The notes: generated by a model not told the origin, from the sequence alone. Counted from the stretch's first letter, positions 52,218 to 61,387 are shown. The stretch: DNA of 64,000 nucleotides from Burkholderiaceae bacterium (GCA_024235915.1 JACKLO010000008.1:512204-576203); one strand, 5' to 3'. Translations and numbers: made by a program.

Positions 52218-52395
52218 GTTTCTCCACCGGCGCCAGCCCTGAACGCTTGCGCCGCAGGGCTGCCCGGAAAGCCACCATGACGACACGCGCGCCGGAGCGA
52301 GCAGCAATGGTTGCCACACCCGCTGACCGTGTTCGCGCCTGGCCCCGCGGACCTGGGCCGCAGACCATCAAACCTCTAGCGAAGGAGATCGACAC

Positions 52396-52986
52396 ATGAC
52401 CAGCCATTGCCCAAAGGATCCAGCGAAGCGGATCTGGCTCACCGCCACGGCGGTAGCCGGCGGAGCGGGGCTGACCGCCACCGCAGTTCCATTCGTCGCC
52501 TCCATGTCGCCCAGCGAACGGGCACGCGCCATTGGTGCACCTGTCAGTGTCGACCTCCAGGGCATGCAGCCAGGCGAACTCAGGACCGTGGAGTGGCGCG
52601 GCCAGCCGGTCTTCGTGCTGCGGCGGTCGGCCGAGATGATGGAGCGTCTCGAGCAGCATGACGACCTGCTCGCCGACCCTCTGTCCAAGCGCTCGGACCA
52701 GCCAGAGTACGCAGCCAACGCCGACAGATCCGTCAATCCGGAATTCGGCGTGATGGTGGGCATCTGCACGCACCTCGGTTGCATCCCGACCTTTCGGCCG
52801 ACGCCTGGCGCGCCGGACATCGGCGCATCCTGGCCTGGCGGCTTCTATTGCCCATGCCACGGTTCCAAGTTCGACCTGGCTGGGCGGGTGTTCAAGAACG
52901 TGCCGGCGCCGACCAACCTCGTCGTGCCGCCGCACCAGCTCGCCTCCACCGGCCGGCTGCTCATCGGCGTCGATCCACAGTCCTGA
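52396..52986 (+). CDS. petA: Orphan Rieske iron-sulphur subunit (PetA-like)
   Basis: A 196-residue protein with an N-terminal Tat-like or anchor segment (RIWLTATAVAGGAGLTATAV), then a Rieske domain with CTHLGC and CPCHGS, the complete 2Fe-2S ligand set. PetA normally precedes petB and petC, the cytochrome bc1 subunits, but neither is present; the next gene is PPK2 at 53240. An AAGGAG site precedes the ATG. It may replace or supplement the chromosomal subunit under stress; this is inference. Confidence 0.9.
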   Translation: MTSHCPKDPAKRIWLTATAVAGGAGLTATAVPFVASMSPSERARAIGAPVSVDLQGMQPGELRTVEWRGQPVFVLRRSAEMMERLEQHDDLLADPLSKRSDQPEYAANADRSVNPEFGVMVGICTHLGCIPTFRPTPGAPDIGASWPGGFYCPCHGSKFDLAGRVFKNVPAPTNLVVPPHQLASTGRLLIGVDPQS

Positions 52987-53239
52987 GGTCTGCGAGCCCC
53001 ATGAAGAGGACCGTACAACCGTGAGACGCCATCAAAGGGGCAAACCGCACGACGACCCGGACTACAGGGTACTCGTCCGCCACCTGATGCCTGTCGCGCA
53101 TGCGGGGGGCCAGCACGACCCATTGCATCAGGGCGGCCGGCGACGGGATGCGATCCGGTGGATCCAGGAAGCCATTCCCATGCCGACCCACAGCGCGGCT
53201 TGCGCCCGGAGGCGCAGCCCGCGGTGAAGGAGATGTGAC

Positions 53240-54124
53240 ATGAGCAAGAAGCACCCTATGGGCAACAGGACGACCAAGGACAAGCGTGGTGTGAAGCCAG
53301 ACGACGTCATATCGGTCGCCGCATCGAACCGGACGGCCTCCGACGTGGAGGAGGTCCAGACCTCGATCTCGCGCAAGGACTACAGGGAAGAGCTGCGCAA
53401 GCTGCAACTGGAGCTGGCAAAGCTGCAGCGGCACTTCATCGGCTGCGGCGACCGGATCCTCGTCATCTTGGAGGGACGTGACGCTGCGGGCAAAGACGGC
53501 AGCATCAAGCGCATCGTGGAGCACCTGAGCCCCCGCGAGACCCGCGTGGTGGCACTGGGCAAGCCATCGGACCGCGACCGCAGTGCCTGGTACTTCCAGC
53601 GCTACGTTGCGCACCTCCCGGTGGCCGAGGAGTTCGTGCTGTTCAACCGCAGTTGGTACAACCGCGCGGGTGTCGAGCACGTGATGGGCTTCTGCACGCC
53701 CGCGCAGTACGACGAGTTCATGAACTCCGTGCCGAAGTTCGAGGAGATGCTCGTCAATTCGGGCATCAAGCTCCTGAAGTACTACCTCGACATCGGCAAG
53801 AAGGAGCAGATCAGGCGCCTGGCAGAGCGCAAGCGCGACCCTCTCAAGCAATGGAAGGTCAGCCCGATCGACGCCGTCGCGGTGAAGCACTGGAAGGCGT
53901 ACTCGGACGCCCGGGACGCCATGCTGATGCGAACGCACACCTCCGCCGCTCCGTGGCACCTGCTGCGAACGGACAACAAGCGCCTGGCCAGACTGAATCT
54001 GATGCGCGACATGCTGTCGCGACTGCACTACGGCGGCAAGGAGCGCCAGCTTGTGCAGCCCGACACGGACATCGTGTTCGAGTTCACCCCCGAATGCGTC
54101 GGTGCCGGACGGCTGGCGTGCTGA
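53240..54124 (+). CDS. ppk2: Polyphosphate kinase 2 (class I)
   Basis: A 294-residue enzyme that transfers phosphate from polyphosphate to nucleotides. Walker A is GRDAAGKDGS, the lid has LSPRETRVVALGKPSDRDRS and the Walker B region reads VLFNRSWYNRAGVEHVMG, where many homologues have Asp in place of Asn136. The end is TDIVFEFTPECVGAGR. A single PPK2 domain of this length is class I, favouring NDP to NTP. It lies in an energy-related cluster with AMP phosphorylase and the acetate kinase fusion. Confidence 0.9.
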   Translation: MSKKHPMGNRTTKDKRGVKPDDVISVAASNRTASDVEEVQTSISRKDYREELRKLQLELAKLQRHFIGCGDRILVILEGRDAAGKDGSIKRIVEHLSPRETRVVALGKPSDRDRSAWYFQRYVAHLPVAEEFVLFNRSWYNRAGVEHVMGFCTPAQYDEFMNSVPKFEEMLVNSGIKLLKYYLDIGKKEQIRRLAERKRDPLKQWKVSPIDAVAVKHWKAYSDARDAMLMRTHTSAAPWHLLRTDNKRLARLNLMRDMLSRLHYGGKERQLVQPDTDIVFEFTPECVGAGRLAC

Positions 54125-54205
54125 CCCGCTCGGCTACGCACCCAGGGACCGGCGTCAGGTCGACCTGCACCAAAACCAACTCGTGTCAGCGCAAGGAGAG
54201 TGGCA

Positions 54206-54883
54206 ATGAATGAAGCTGTTTCACACACGGGCGTCTGGGGGCTTGCGGCCATCATGATCGTGATCGCGTCCTGGGTGTTCTACCGGTACCTCGCCCCCAG
54301 GACATGGCGAGAGTGGGCCGGTGCCGGACTCGTCCAGGCCTTCATCATCGCCCTCTACGCAGAGATGTACGGCTTCCCCCTCACCATCTATCTGATGGTG
54401 CGCTTCTTCGGCCTGGACCGCGCCCATCTCGATGCCAACCTCTGGTCCACGATGCTGGGCGTCGGCGAGCTGGGGATGATGATCTCGATGGTGCTCGGCT
54501 ACGTGCTGCTGTTCGTCGGCATCGGCTTGTTCGCCCAGGGTTGGCGCGAGCTCTACCGCGCCCAGAAGGAAAGGCGCCTCGCCACCGGCGGTCTGTACGC
54601 CTTCGTTCGGCACCCCCAGTACACCGGTCTGTTCGTCGGCCTGTTCGGTGAGGGTGTCGTGCACTGGCCGACGATCTTCTCGGTGGCGTTGTTTCCGGTG
54701 ATCGTGCTCGTCTACTGGTTGCTGGCGCGCCGCGAGGAACAACGGGTGCTGCAGGAATTTGGCGACGCATACCGCACCTACATGCAGCGCGTGCCGATGT
54801 TCATCCCGCGGTCCGGGCAGTGGGGGCAGTTCGTCGAGCGCTCCAGTGCAGGCGCCAGCGAACGGGATGCGCCGCGGCCCTAG
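54206..54883 (+). CDS. Isoprenylcysteine carboxyl methyltransferase-like membrane protein
   Basis: A 225-residue protein with about five hydrophobic segments and the C-terminal motif of the ICMT/PEMT group: GLYAFVRHPQYTGLFVGLFG, then LLARREEQRVLQEFGDAYRT and YMQRVPMFIP. Bacterial members methylate unknown membrane substrates. AAGGAG is seven bases ahead of ATG 54206; a GTG at 54200 is too close. It follows PPK2 at about 80 bases. Confidence 0.82.
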   Translation: MNEAVSHTGVWGLAAIMIVIASWVFYRYLAPRTWREWAGAGLVQAFIIALYAEMYGFPLTIYLMVRFFGLDRAHLDANLWSTMLGVGELGMMISMVLGYVLLFVGIGLFAQGWRELYRAQKERRLATGGLYAFVRHPQYTGLFVGLFGEGVVHWPTIFSVALFPVIVLVYWLLARREEQRVLQEFGDAYRTYMQRVPMFIPRSGQWGQFVERSSAGASERDAPRP

Positions 54884-54952
54884 CGGGCAACGCCGCTGCG
54901 GCGGGCGGCGCGTCAGTGAATTGTCGAACGATGTGAAAGGTGGCAACCCCAA

Positions 54953-55168
54953 ATGGACTGGCTGACCGAGAACTGGATCTGGGTCATTTTCGGCGTCGCC
55001 TTCATTGCGATGCACCTGTTCGGCCATGGCGGCCATGGCCGTCATGGCGGCGGTGGTTGCGGTCATGGCTCCGATGAAGGTCATCGTGACCCAACAAGGA
55101 GCACGGCCGATGGACCACCAGCGACGCCTGCGAACAGGGCCCGCGAACCGCACCGTCACCAGGAGTGA
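54953..55168 (+). CDS. Small DUF2933-like His-rich membrane protein
   Basis: A 71-residue protein with one hydrophobic segment (WLTENWIWVIFGVAFIAMHL) followed by FGHGGHGRHGGGGCGHG and a polar tail. The helix plus FxxHGGHGxHGG pattern is like DUF2933 proteins near copper genes, as at 33257. It lies 4 bases before the DUF5676 gene and is probably co-translated. Metal binding by the His cluster is likely; the role is unknown. Confidence 0.68.
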   Translation: MDWLTENWIWVIFGVAFIAMHLFGHGGHGRHGGGGCGHGSDEGHRDPTRSTADGPPATPANRAREPHRHQE

Positions 55169-55172
55169 TCCC

Positions 55173-55436
55173 ATGCTGAATCTGAAGGTCGTCTCGTGGT
55201 CGCTCGCCACGACCGCACTGGTCTCGTACCTGGTTTGCGTGAGCTACGGGATCGCAACGCCCGAGAGCCTGCACATGCATGCCTTCCTCGAACAGGTGCT
55301 GCCCGGCTTCACGTGGCTCACAGGTTGGGGGTTCGTCGCCGGCCTCGTCGAGAGCTTCCTGTACGGCGCCTATGCCGGGATGGTGTACGTACCGATCTAC
55401 AACTTCTTTCAGCGACGCTGGGGGGCCGGCTCGTGA
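55173..55436 (+). CDS. DUF5676 membrane protein
   Basis: An 87-residue protein with two helices: LNLKVVSWSLATTALVSYLV and TGWGFVAGLVESFLYGAYAG, ending VYVPIYNFFQRRW. The pattern MLNLKVxSWSL...FLYGAYAGxVxVPIYNFF is that of DUF5676. ATG 55173 is chosen because it starts the domain; the upstream frame overlaps the previous gene. Found beside copper and stress genes elsewhere; function unknown. Confidence 0.82.
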   Translation: MLNLKVVSWSLATTALVSYLVCVSYGIATPESLHMHAFLEQVLPGFTWLTGWGFVAGLVESFLYGAYAGMVYVPIYNFFQRRWGAGS

Positions 55437-55589
55437 GCGGCCGGCGCCTTGGAATCCGGCGGCAATGACTGCGCGTACCTGGTCCACCGCCGTCGCGGCC
55501 GGCCTGGTGGGCGGTCAGCGCAAGCGCCCTGCTTTCGCCGCGAAACCTTGCCGACTCCCTTCCTCACCGCACCCTCAGGAGATTTGAAC

Positions 55590-56204
55590 ATGCGTCGCTT
55601 CCTCGCCGCCGTTCTTGCCACGCTGACACTCGCCTTGTCCGGGTGCGGCTACAACACCTTCCAGTCCACCGACGAGCAGATCAAGGCCAGCTGGTCGGAG
55701 GTGCTGAACCAGTACCAACGCCGGGCCGACCTGATCCCCAATATCGTCGCCACGGTCAAGGGCGAGGCGAGCTTCGAACAGGAGACGCTCACCAAGGTGG
55801 TCGAGGCGCGAGCCAGGGCCACCTCGATCCAGGCGACGCCGGAGCTGATCAACAACCCGGATGCCTTCAACAAGTTCCAGCAGGCGCAGGGCGAGCTGTC
55901 GAGCGCGCTGTCGCGCCTGATGGTGGTGGTGGAGCAGTACCCCAACCTGAAGGCCAACCAGGGCTTCCAGGATCTGCGCGTGCAGCTCGAAGGCACCGAG
56001 AACCGCATCACGGTGGCGCGCGGCCGCTACGTCAAGGCGGTGCAGGAGTACAACGTCGCGGTCCGCACCTTTCCGAGCAACCTGACGGCAATGGTGTTCG
56101 GCTACGGTATCAAGCCGAACTTCAGCGTCGCCGACGAGGCGGCGCTCGCGCAACCTCCGAAGGTCGATCTGGGCGGCATTGGCGCCTCAGGTGCCAGGAA
56201 GTGA
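55590..56204 (+). CDS. lemA: LemA-family lipoprotein
   Basis: A 204-residue protein with a lipobox (LALSGCGYN, Cys at residue 19) and the LemA pattern: YNTFQSTDEQIKASWSEVLN, YQRRADLIPNIVATVKGEAS and ENRITVARGRYVKAVQEYNV. It is helical and surface- or periplasm-facing. It forms an operon with the two TPM-domain genes, which is the common LemA-TPM arrangement. The role is uncertain, likely in membrane stress. Confidence 0.9.
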   Translation: MRRFLAAVLATLTLALSGCGYNTFQSTDEQIKASWSEVLNQYQRRADLIPNIVATVKGEASFEQETLTKVVEARARATSIQATPELINNPDAFNKFQQAQGELSSALSRLMVVVEQYPNLKANQGFQDLRVQLEGTENRITVARGRYVKAVQEYNVAVRTFPSNLTAMVFGYGIKPNFSVADEAALAQPPKVDLGGIGASGARK

Positions 56205-57076
56205 CTGCATCCCCGATCCGGGTCGAGCGCGCCCTGGGCCGGCTCGCCGTCCTCTTGTTCCTGTGCTGGGCTGGCCTGGGCGCTGCGCAGGACCTCGTTG
56301 CCGTGCCGCCGCTGCAAGGCCGGGTGACCGATCTGACCGGCACGCTGACGGCACCGCAGCGCGCCGCGCTCGAAGAACCTCTGCGCGCATTCGAGGAGCG
56401 AAAGGGAACGCAGGTTGCGATCCTGATCGTGCCGACGACACGGCCGGAACCGATCGAGTCCTACGCGCTGCGGGTGGTCGAGCAGTGGAAGCTGGGCCGC
56501 CGCAAGGTCGACGACGGCGCCTTGCTGCTCGTCGCGAAGGGCGATCGAGCCGTCCGGATCGAGGTCGGGTACGGGATCGAAGGAGCACTGAACGACGCGA
56601 CCGCGGCGCGGATCATCGCCGAGGCCATCACGCCCCGATTCCGGCAGGGCGACTTCTATGGGGGCGTGGCCGCAGGCCTGGACCAGGTCGTGCGCGTGCT
56701 CGATGGCGAGTCCTTGCCGCCGCTGACCCGACGCGGCTCTGCCGCCAACGACAACGGCCTGGGGCAAAGCTGGCCGCTGCTGTTCATCGTCGCGCTGGTG
56801 TTCGGCGGCGCATTGCGGCAGTCCCTGGGCCGGGTGCCGGGGGCCCTCGTCGTCGGTGGAGCGCTGGGAGTCGTCGCCTGGTTCGTGATCGGGACGTTGG
56901 CCATCGCGGCCGAGGCGGGCCTGGTGGGCTTCCTCGTCACGTTGCTGGGCATCGGCATGGGAGGTCATGGCGGCATGCACGGCCGTGGCGGGCATCGCGG
57001 AGGTGGCTTCGGCGGCGGTGGATTCGGCGGCGGCGGGGGTGGCTTCGGTGGCGGCGGTGCCTCGGGCAGGTGGTGA
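56201..57076 (+). CDS. TPM-domain protein with Gly-rich tail (YgcG-like)
   Basis: A 291-residue exported membrane protein. GTG at 56201 overlaps lemA TGA (GTGA). After the signal peptide (LAVLLFLCWAGLGAAQ) comes the TPM phosphatase-like domain: VTDLTGTLTAPQRAALEEPL, QVAILIVPTTRPEPIESYAL and IRIEVGYGIEGALND-type (VRIEVGYGIEGALNDATAAR). Then two membrane helices and a tail of Gly-rich repeats (GGGFGGGGFGGGGG). Partner of LemA; the enzymatic role is unproven. Confidence 0.85.
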   Translation: MTASPIRVERALGRLAVLLFLCWAGLGAAQDLVAVPPLQGRVTDLTGTLTAPQRAALEEPLRAFEERKGTQVAILIVPTTRPEPIESYALRVVEQWKLGRRKVDDGALLLVAKGDRAVRIEVGYGIEGALNDATAARIIAEAITPRFRQGDFYGGVAAGLDQVVRVLDGESLPPLTRRGSAANDNGLGQSWPLLFIVALVFGGALRQSLGRVPGALVVGGALGVVAWFVIGTLAIAAEAGLVGFLVTLLGIGMGGHGGMHGRGGHRGGGFGGGGFGGGGGGFGGGGASGRW

Positions 57077-57078
57077 CC

Positions 57079-57576
57079 ATGGATCTCGCACGCATCCTGC
57101 GCCACTTCGCGACGACCTCCGCGCATGTGCGACGGGCGTTCCCGGCGGCCGCCATGCGATCGATCGAACAGGCGATCGCCGCGAGCGAGGCCACCCACCC
57201 GGGCGAGATCCGGTTCGTCGTCGAGGGCGCGCTGGACGGAGTGCCACTGCTGCGCGGCCAGACGGCGCGCGAACGCGCGATCGAGCTCTTTGCACGACTG
57301 CATGTCTGGGACACCGAACACAACACTGGTGTGCTGATCTACGTGCTGCTGGCGGACAGGCGCGTCGAGATCGTCGCCGACCGGGGCATCCACGCGAAAG
57401 TCGACACCGGAGTCTGGTCCGCGATCTGCCGCGGCATGGAAGACCACTTCGCCACCGGAGACTTCGGCCGCGGAGCGACCCACGGCATCGATGCCATCAC
57501 GCAGTTGGTGGCGCGCCACTTCGCTCCGACACCCGGCAACCGCAACGAGCTGCCAGATGCGCCGCTCCTGCTCTGA
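57079..57576 (+). CDS. TPM-domain protein without signal peptide
   Basis: A 165-residue protein, MDLARILRHFATTSAHVRRA, containing the TPM core: AMRSIEQAIAASEATHPGEI, then VLIYVLLADRRVEIVADRGI and VWSAICRGMEDHFATGDFG. It follows the previous gene by two bases. It lacks a signal peptide and may be an inner-leaflet partner of the LemA-TPM pair; cytosolic location is inferred. Confidence 0.82.
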   Translation: MDLARILRHFATTSAHVRRAFPAAAMRSIEQAIAASEATHPGEIRFVVEGALDGVPLLRGQTARERAIELFARLHVWDTEHNTGVLIYVLLADRRVEIVADRGIHAKVDTGVWSAICRGMEDHFATGDFGRGATHGIDAITQLVARHFAPTPGNRNELPDAPLLL

Positions 57577-57597
57577 ATTCACGCTTGAAGGACAGCC

Positions 57598-58953
57598 ATG
57601 CAACTGCAGTTCCTCGGTGCCACCGGCACGGTCACGGGTTCGAAGTACCTGCTGCGCCATGAGGGCGCGACCCTGCTCGTCGACTGCGGCCTGTTCCAGG
57701 GCTACAAGCAGCTGCGACTGCGCAACTGGGACCCACCACCGGTGTCGCCGGCATCCATCGACGCGATCGTGCTGACCCATGCACACATCGATCACAGCGG
57801 CTTTCTGCCGCGGCTGGCGCGGCTCGGCTTCCGCGGCAAGGTCTACTGCTCCGAGGCCACCTTCGACCTGTGCAGCGTGCTGCTGCCCGACAGCGGCCAC
57901 CTGCAGGAAGAGGAGGCGGACTTCGCGAACCGCCATGGGTTCTCGAAGCACAAGCCGGCACTGCCGCTGTATACGCGCGAGGACGCCGAGCGTTGCCTGA
58001 GGCTGTTCGCGCCCCAGCCGTTCGTCAAAACGTGGTCGCCCGTGCCCGGGCTCAGCACACGGCTCTCGCCCTCCGGCCACATGCTCGGCTCGGCCTTCGT
58101 GACGGTCGACAACGGGCATCGATCGGTGCTGTTCTCGGGCGACATCGGCCGGCCCGAGAGCCTGGTGCTGCGGCCGCCGGTGCAGGTGCCCGGCGCCGAC
58201 GTCGTGGTGGTCGAGTCGACTTACGGCGACCGGCGGCACGAGCCGGTGGACGTGCTGGAACAGCTCGGCGAGGTGATCAACCGCACCACGGCACGCGGCG
58301 GCACGGTGCTGATCCCCTCGTTCGCGGTCGGCCGGGCACAGGCGCTGCTCTACGGCCTGCACCTGCTGATGCAGCGCGGCGTCATCCACCACCTGCCGGT
58401 CTACCTCGACAGCCCGATGGCGATCGACGCCACGAAGATCTACCACGCCCACCGCGACGAGCATCGGCTGACGCCCGAGCAGTGCCACGCCATGTGCCAC
58501 GTCGCCACCATGGTCAACAAGCCGGACGACTCCAAGGCGCTGAGCGCGCGGCAGGGGCCGATGGTGATCATCTCCGCCAGCGGCATGGCCACCGGCGGCC
58601 GCGTGGTGCACCACATCAAGGCCTTCGGCCCGGACCACCGCAACACCATCCTGTTCGCCGGCTACCAGGCCGGCGGTACGCGGGGCGCGGCCATGCTCGG
58701 CGGCGCGGCCTCGGTGCGCATCCATGGGGCGGACGTGCCGATACGGGCCGAGGTGACGGCGCTGCCGAACCTGTCGTCGCACGCCGACGCGGACGAGATC
58801 CTGGCCTGGATGCGGGGCTTCGATCGCCCGCCCGCGCAGGTCTACGTGACGCACGGCGAGCCGGCCGCTGCCGATGCGATGCGCTCGCGCATCGAACACG
58901 AGCTCGGCTGGCCGGCCTGCGTGCCCGAGCACCTGCAGACGGTGGACCTGTGA
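57598..58953 (+). CDS. Beta-CASP metallo-beta-lactamase RNase
   Basis: A 451-residue enzyme with the metal site HAHIDHSGFLPRL and conserved Asp/His segments. The beta-CASP module is clear: SPMAIDATKIYHAHRDEH, VIISASGMATGGRVVHHIKA, NTILFAGYQAGGTRGAAML and NLSSHADADEILAW. Such proteins cut or trim RNA, and some act on pre-rRNA or mRNA. It is next to AMP phosphorylase in an overlap (TGATG), which fits RNA breakdown followed by nucleotide salvage. Confidence 0.9.
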   Translation: MQLQFLGATGTVTGSKYLLRHEGATLLVDCGLFQGYKQLRLRNWDPPPVSPASIDAIVLTHAHIDHSGFLPRLARLGFRGKVYCSEATFDLCSVLLPDSGHLQEEEADFANRHGFSKHKPALPLYTREDAERCLRLFAPQPFVKTWSPVPGLSTRLSPSGHMLGSAFVTVDNGHRSVLFSGDIGRPESLVLRPPVQVPGADVVVVESTYGDRRHEPVDVLEQLGEVINRTTARGGTVLIPSFAVGRAQALLYGLHLLMQRGVIHHLPVYLDSPMAIDATKIYHAHRDEHRLTPEQCHAMCHVATMVNKPDDSKALSARQGPMVIISASGMATGGRVVHHIKAFGPDHRNTILFAGYQAGGTRGAAMLGGAASVRIHGADVPIRAEVTALPNLSSHADADEILAWMRGFDRPPAQVYVTHGEPAAADAMRSRIEHELGWPACVPEHLQTVDL

Positions 58954-60491
58954 TGGGCGCGGGAAAGGGCCCATGGGGTGCGCCGGTGACCGGCCACCTG
59001 CTGCGCGCCTGGCGCACCGGCATCGACGACCACCGGCAGCCCGTCGTCTACATGCGGCGAGACTGCCCGGTCTGCCGCTCCGAGGGTTTCTCCGCCCGCG
59101 CCCGCGTGCAGTTGGAGGTGGGCAGCCGCCGGGTGGTCGCGTCGCTCAGCGTCGTCGATGGCGCCTGGCTGGCCGACGGCCGGGCGGGCCTGTCGGAGGC
59201 GGCGTGGCGGACGTTGCAAGCGCAGGACGGACAGCCGGTCCTCATCCGCCATGCGCCGGCACTGGATTCGATGAGCCATGTGCGCGCCAAGGTCTATGGT
59301 CACCGCCTCGATGCCGCGGCCTTCGATGCCGTGGTCGGCGACATCGCCGAGGGCCTGTACTCGGAGCTGCAGCTGGCCGCCTTCGTCACCGCCTGCGCCG
59401 GCGACCGGCTGGACCTGGACGAGACCGTGGCGCTGACCCGGGCCATGGTCGGCGTCGGCGAACGGCTCGACTGGGGGCGCAGCCCGGTGGTCGACAAGCA
59501 CTGCGTCGGCGGCCTGCCCGGCAACCGCACCACGCTGCTGGTCGTGCCCATCGTCACGGCCTGCGGCCTGACGATGCCCAAGACGTCGTCGCGCGCGATC
59601 ACGTCTCCGGCCGGCACCGCCGACACGATGGAAGTGCTGGCGCCGGTGGACCTCGACATCGCCGCGATGCGGCGCGTGGTGGAGCGCACCGGTGGCTGCA
59701 TCGTCTGGGGCGGCTCGGTGCGCCTGAGCCCGGCCGACGACCTGCTGATCCGCGTCGAACGGCCGCTGGACCTCGACAGCGAAGGCCAGCTCGTCGCGTC
59801 GGTGTTGTCGAAGAAGGCCGCGGCGGGGTCGACGCACGTCGTGATCGACCTGCCCGTCGGGCCGACGGCCAAGGTGCGCAGCAGTGCCGCGGCCGCGGCG
59901 CTTGGCCGCCGGCTGCAGGACGTGGGCCATGCCGTGGGGCTGCAGGTGGTGCTGCGCGTCTCGGACGGGCTGCAGCCGGTGGGCCGCGGCATCGGGCCGG
60001 CGCTCGAGGCGCGCGACGTGCTCGCCGTGCTGCAGGGCAGGCCCGTCGCGCCGGACGACCTGCGCCGTCGTGCGCTCGACCTGGCCGGCGACATCCTCGA
60101 ACTGGGCGGCGCCGCCGCGGCGGGTTCCGGCCTGCGCCTGGCCACCGAAGTCCTCGCCGATGGACGGGCATGGGACCAGTTCGTCGCCATCTGCGAAGCC
60201 CAGGGCGGCCTCCGCGAGGTGCCGCTCGCGGCGCACTGCCAGGTCTTCGAAGCACCATCGGCCGGCCGCGTCACGGCGATCGACAACCGGCTGCTCTCGC
60301 GAGCCGCCAAGCTCGCCGGCGCCCCGAACGTACCGGCGGCAGGCGTCGACGTGCACGTTCGCCTCGGCGACATCGTGCGAACCGGGCAGCCGCTGTTCAC
60401 GCTCCATGCGCAGGCGCCAGGCGAACTGGCCTATGCGCGGCAGTACGTCGAAGGCCGTCCACCCATCTTCCAGATCTCGGAGTCGTCTTGA
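58953..60491 (+). CDS. AMP phosphorylase / thymidine phosphorylase family 2
   Basis: A 512-residue enzyme. After an N-terminal domain of about 90 residues, the phosphorylase core has DKHCVGGLPGNRTTLLVVPI, KTSSRAITSPAGTADTMEVL and the C-terminal PAAGVDVHVRLGDIVRTGQP. Family 2 members, as in archaea, cleave AMP to adenine and ribose 1,5-bisphosphate. This fits the preceding RNase and the following PRPP synthetase, which overlaps its stop. A thymidine phosphorylase role is possible. Confidence 0.85.
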   Translation: MGAGKGPWGAPVTGHLLRAWRTGIDDHRQPVVYMRRDCPVCRSEGFSARARVQLEVGSRRVVASLSVVDGAWLADGRAGLSEAAWRTLQAQDGQPVLIRHAPALDSMSHVRAKVYGHRLDAAAFDAVVGDIAEGLYSELQLAAFVTACAGDRLDLDETVALTRAMVGVGERLDWGRSPVVDKHCVGGLPGNRTTLLVVPIVTACGLTMPKTSSRAITSPAGTADTMEVLAPVDLDIAAMRRVVERTGGCIVWGGSVRLSPADDLLIRVERPLDLDSEGQLVASVLSKKAAAGSTHVVIDLPVGPTAKVRSSAAAAALGRRLQDVGHAVGLQVVLRVSDGLQPVGRGIGPALEARDVLAVLQGRPVAPDDLRRRALDLAGDILELGGAAAAGSGLRLATEVLADGRAWDQFVAICEAQGGLREVPLAAHCQVFEAPSAGRVTAIDNRLLSRAAKLAGAPNVPAAGVDVHVRLGDIVRTGQPLFTLHAQAPGELAYARQYVEGRPPIFQISESS

Positions 60492-61387
60492 GACCGATCG
60501 TCTTTCATCTGCCCGGCGACGAGGGCTTCGCAGATCGGCTGGTGCGTGCGCTGCAGGCCGAGCGTGCCGCATTGGAGCTGCACCGCTTCCCGGACGGCGA
60601 ATCGCTCGTGCGCCTGGACGCCGACGTGACGGGTCGGATCGTGGTGCTCGTCTGCAGTCTCGCTCGGCCGGACGAGAAGACCCTGCCGCTGCTGTTCGCG
60701 GCGGATGCGGCTCGCGACCTTGGTGCGTCGAGGGTCCTGCTCGCGGCGCCCTACCTCGCCTACCTGCGGCAGGACCGGCGCTTCCACGCCGGCGAGGCCG
60801 TGACGTCGCGCTCGTATGCGGCGCTGCTGTCGAGCGCATTCGACGCACTCGTGACGGCCGATCCGCATCTGCATCGCTACCGCGCGCTCGACGAGATCTA
60901 CCGCATCCCGACCCGAGTCGTGCACACGGCACCGCTGATCGCCAGCTGGGTGGCGGCAACGGTCCAGCGCCCTCTGCTGATTGGCCCCGATTCGGAAAGT
61001 GAGCAGTGGGTCTCGGAGGTTGCCGCCGGCGCAGGTGCGCCATGGACCGTGCTTCGGAAGATCCGCCGCGGCGACCGAGACGTCGAGCTCAGCCTGCCGG
61101 AAGTCTCGGCCTGGCGCGACCGCCAGCCAGTGCTGGTCGACGACATCGTCTCGAGCGCGCGCACCATGATCCAGGCCGTGGCCAGCGTGCGCAGCGTCGG
61201 TCTGCCCGCGCCGCTGTGCATCGGGGTCCACGCGATCTTCGCGCCGGGCGCCTACGAAGCACTGCTCGCCAGCAAACCGAACCGCGTGCTCAGCTGCGAC
61301 ACCGTGCCACACGCATCCAACGAAATCAGCGTCGCCGAACCGATGGCGCGTGCACTGCTGGAACTGATGGAGGAAACCACATCATGA
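60488..61387 (+). CDS. prs: Ribose-phosphate pyrophosphokinase
   Basis: A 299-residue PRPP synthetase-like protein. A TTG start at 60488 overlaps the previous TGA (TTGA). Motifs seen are RFPDGESLVRLD, the flexible loop APYLAYLRQDRRFHAGEAVT, ADPHLHRYRALDE, and the PRPP loop VLVDDIVSSARTMIQ. It is shorter and more divergent than housekeeping Prs. It may make PRPP from the salvage route. It ends in overlap with htrA (ATGA). Confidence 0.85.
   Translation: MRPIVFHLPGDEGFADRLVRALQAERAALELHRFPDGESLVRLDADVTGRIVVLVCSLARPDEKTLPLLFAADAARDLGASRVLLAAPYLAYLRQDRRFHAGEAVTSRSYAALLSSAFDALVTADPHLHRYRALDEIYRIPTRVVHTAPLIASWVAATVQRPLLIGPDSESEQWVSEVAAGAGAPWTVLRKIRRGDRDVELSLPEVSAWRDRQPVLVDDIVSSARTMIQAVASVRSVGLPAPLCIGVHAIFAPGAYEALLASKPNRVLSCDTVPHASNEISVAEPMARALLELMEETTS

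Noticed and set aside
52277..52399. A 40-aa plus-strand frame ending in overlap with the Rieske gene
   Set aside because: It has an ATGA overlap but no ribosome site and a low-complexity product; possible leader peptide but not supported.
53021..53227. A 68-aa plus-strand frame before ppk2
   Set aside because: GTG start without a ribosome site, basic low-complexity protein; probably leader DNA.
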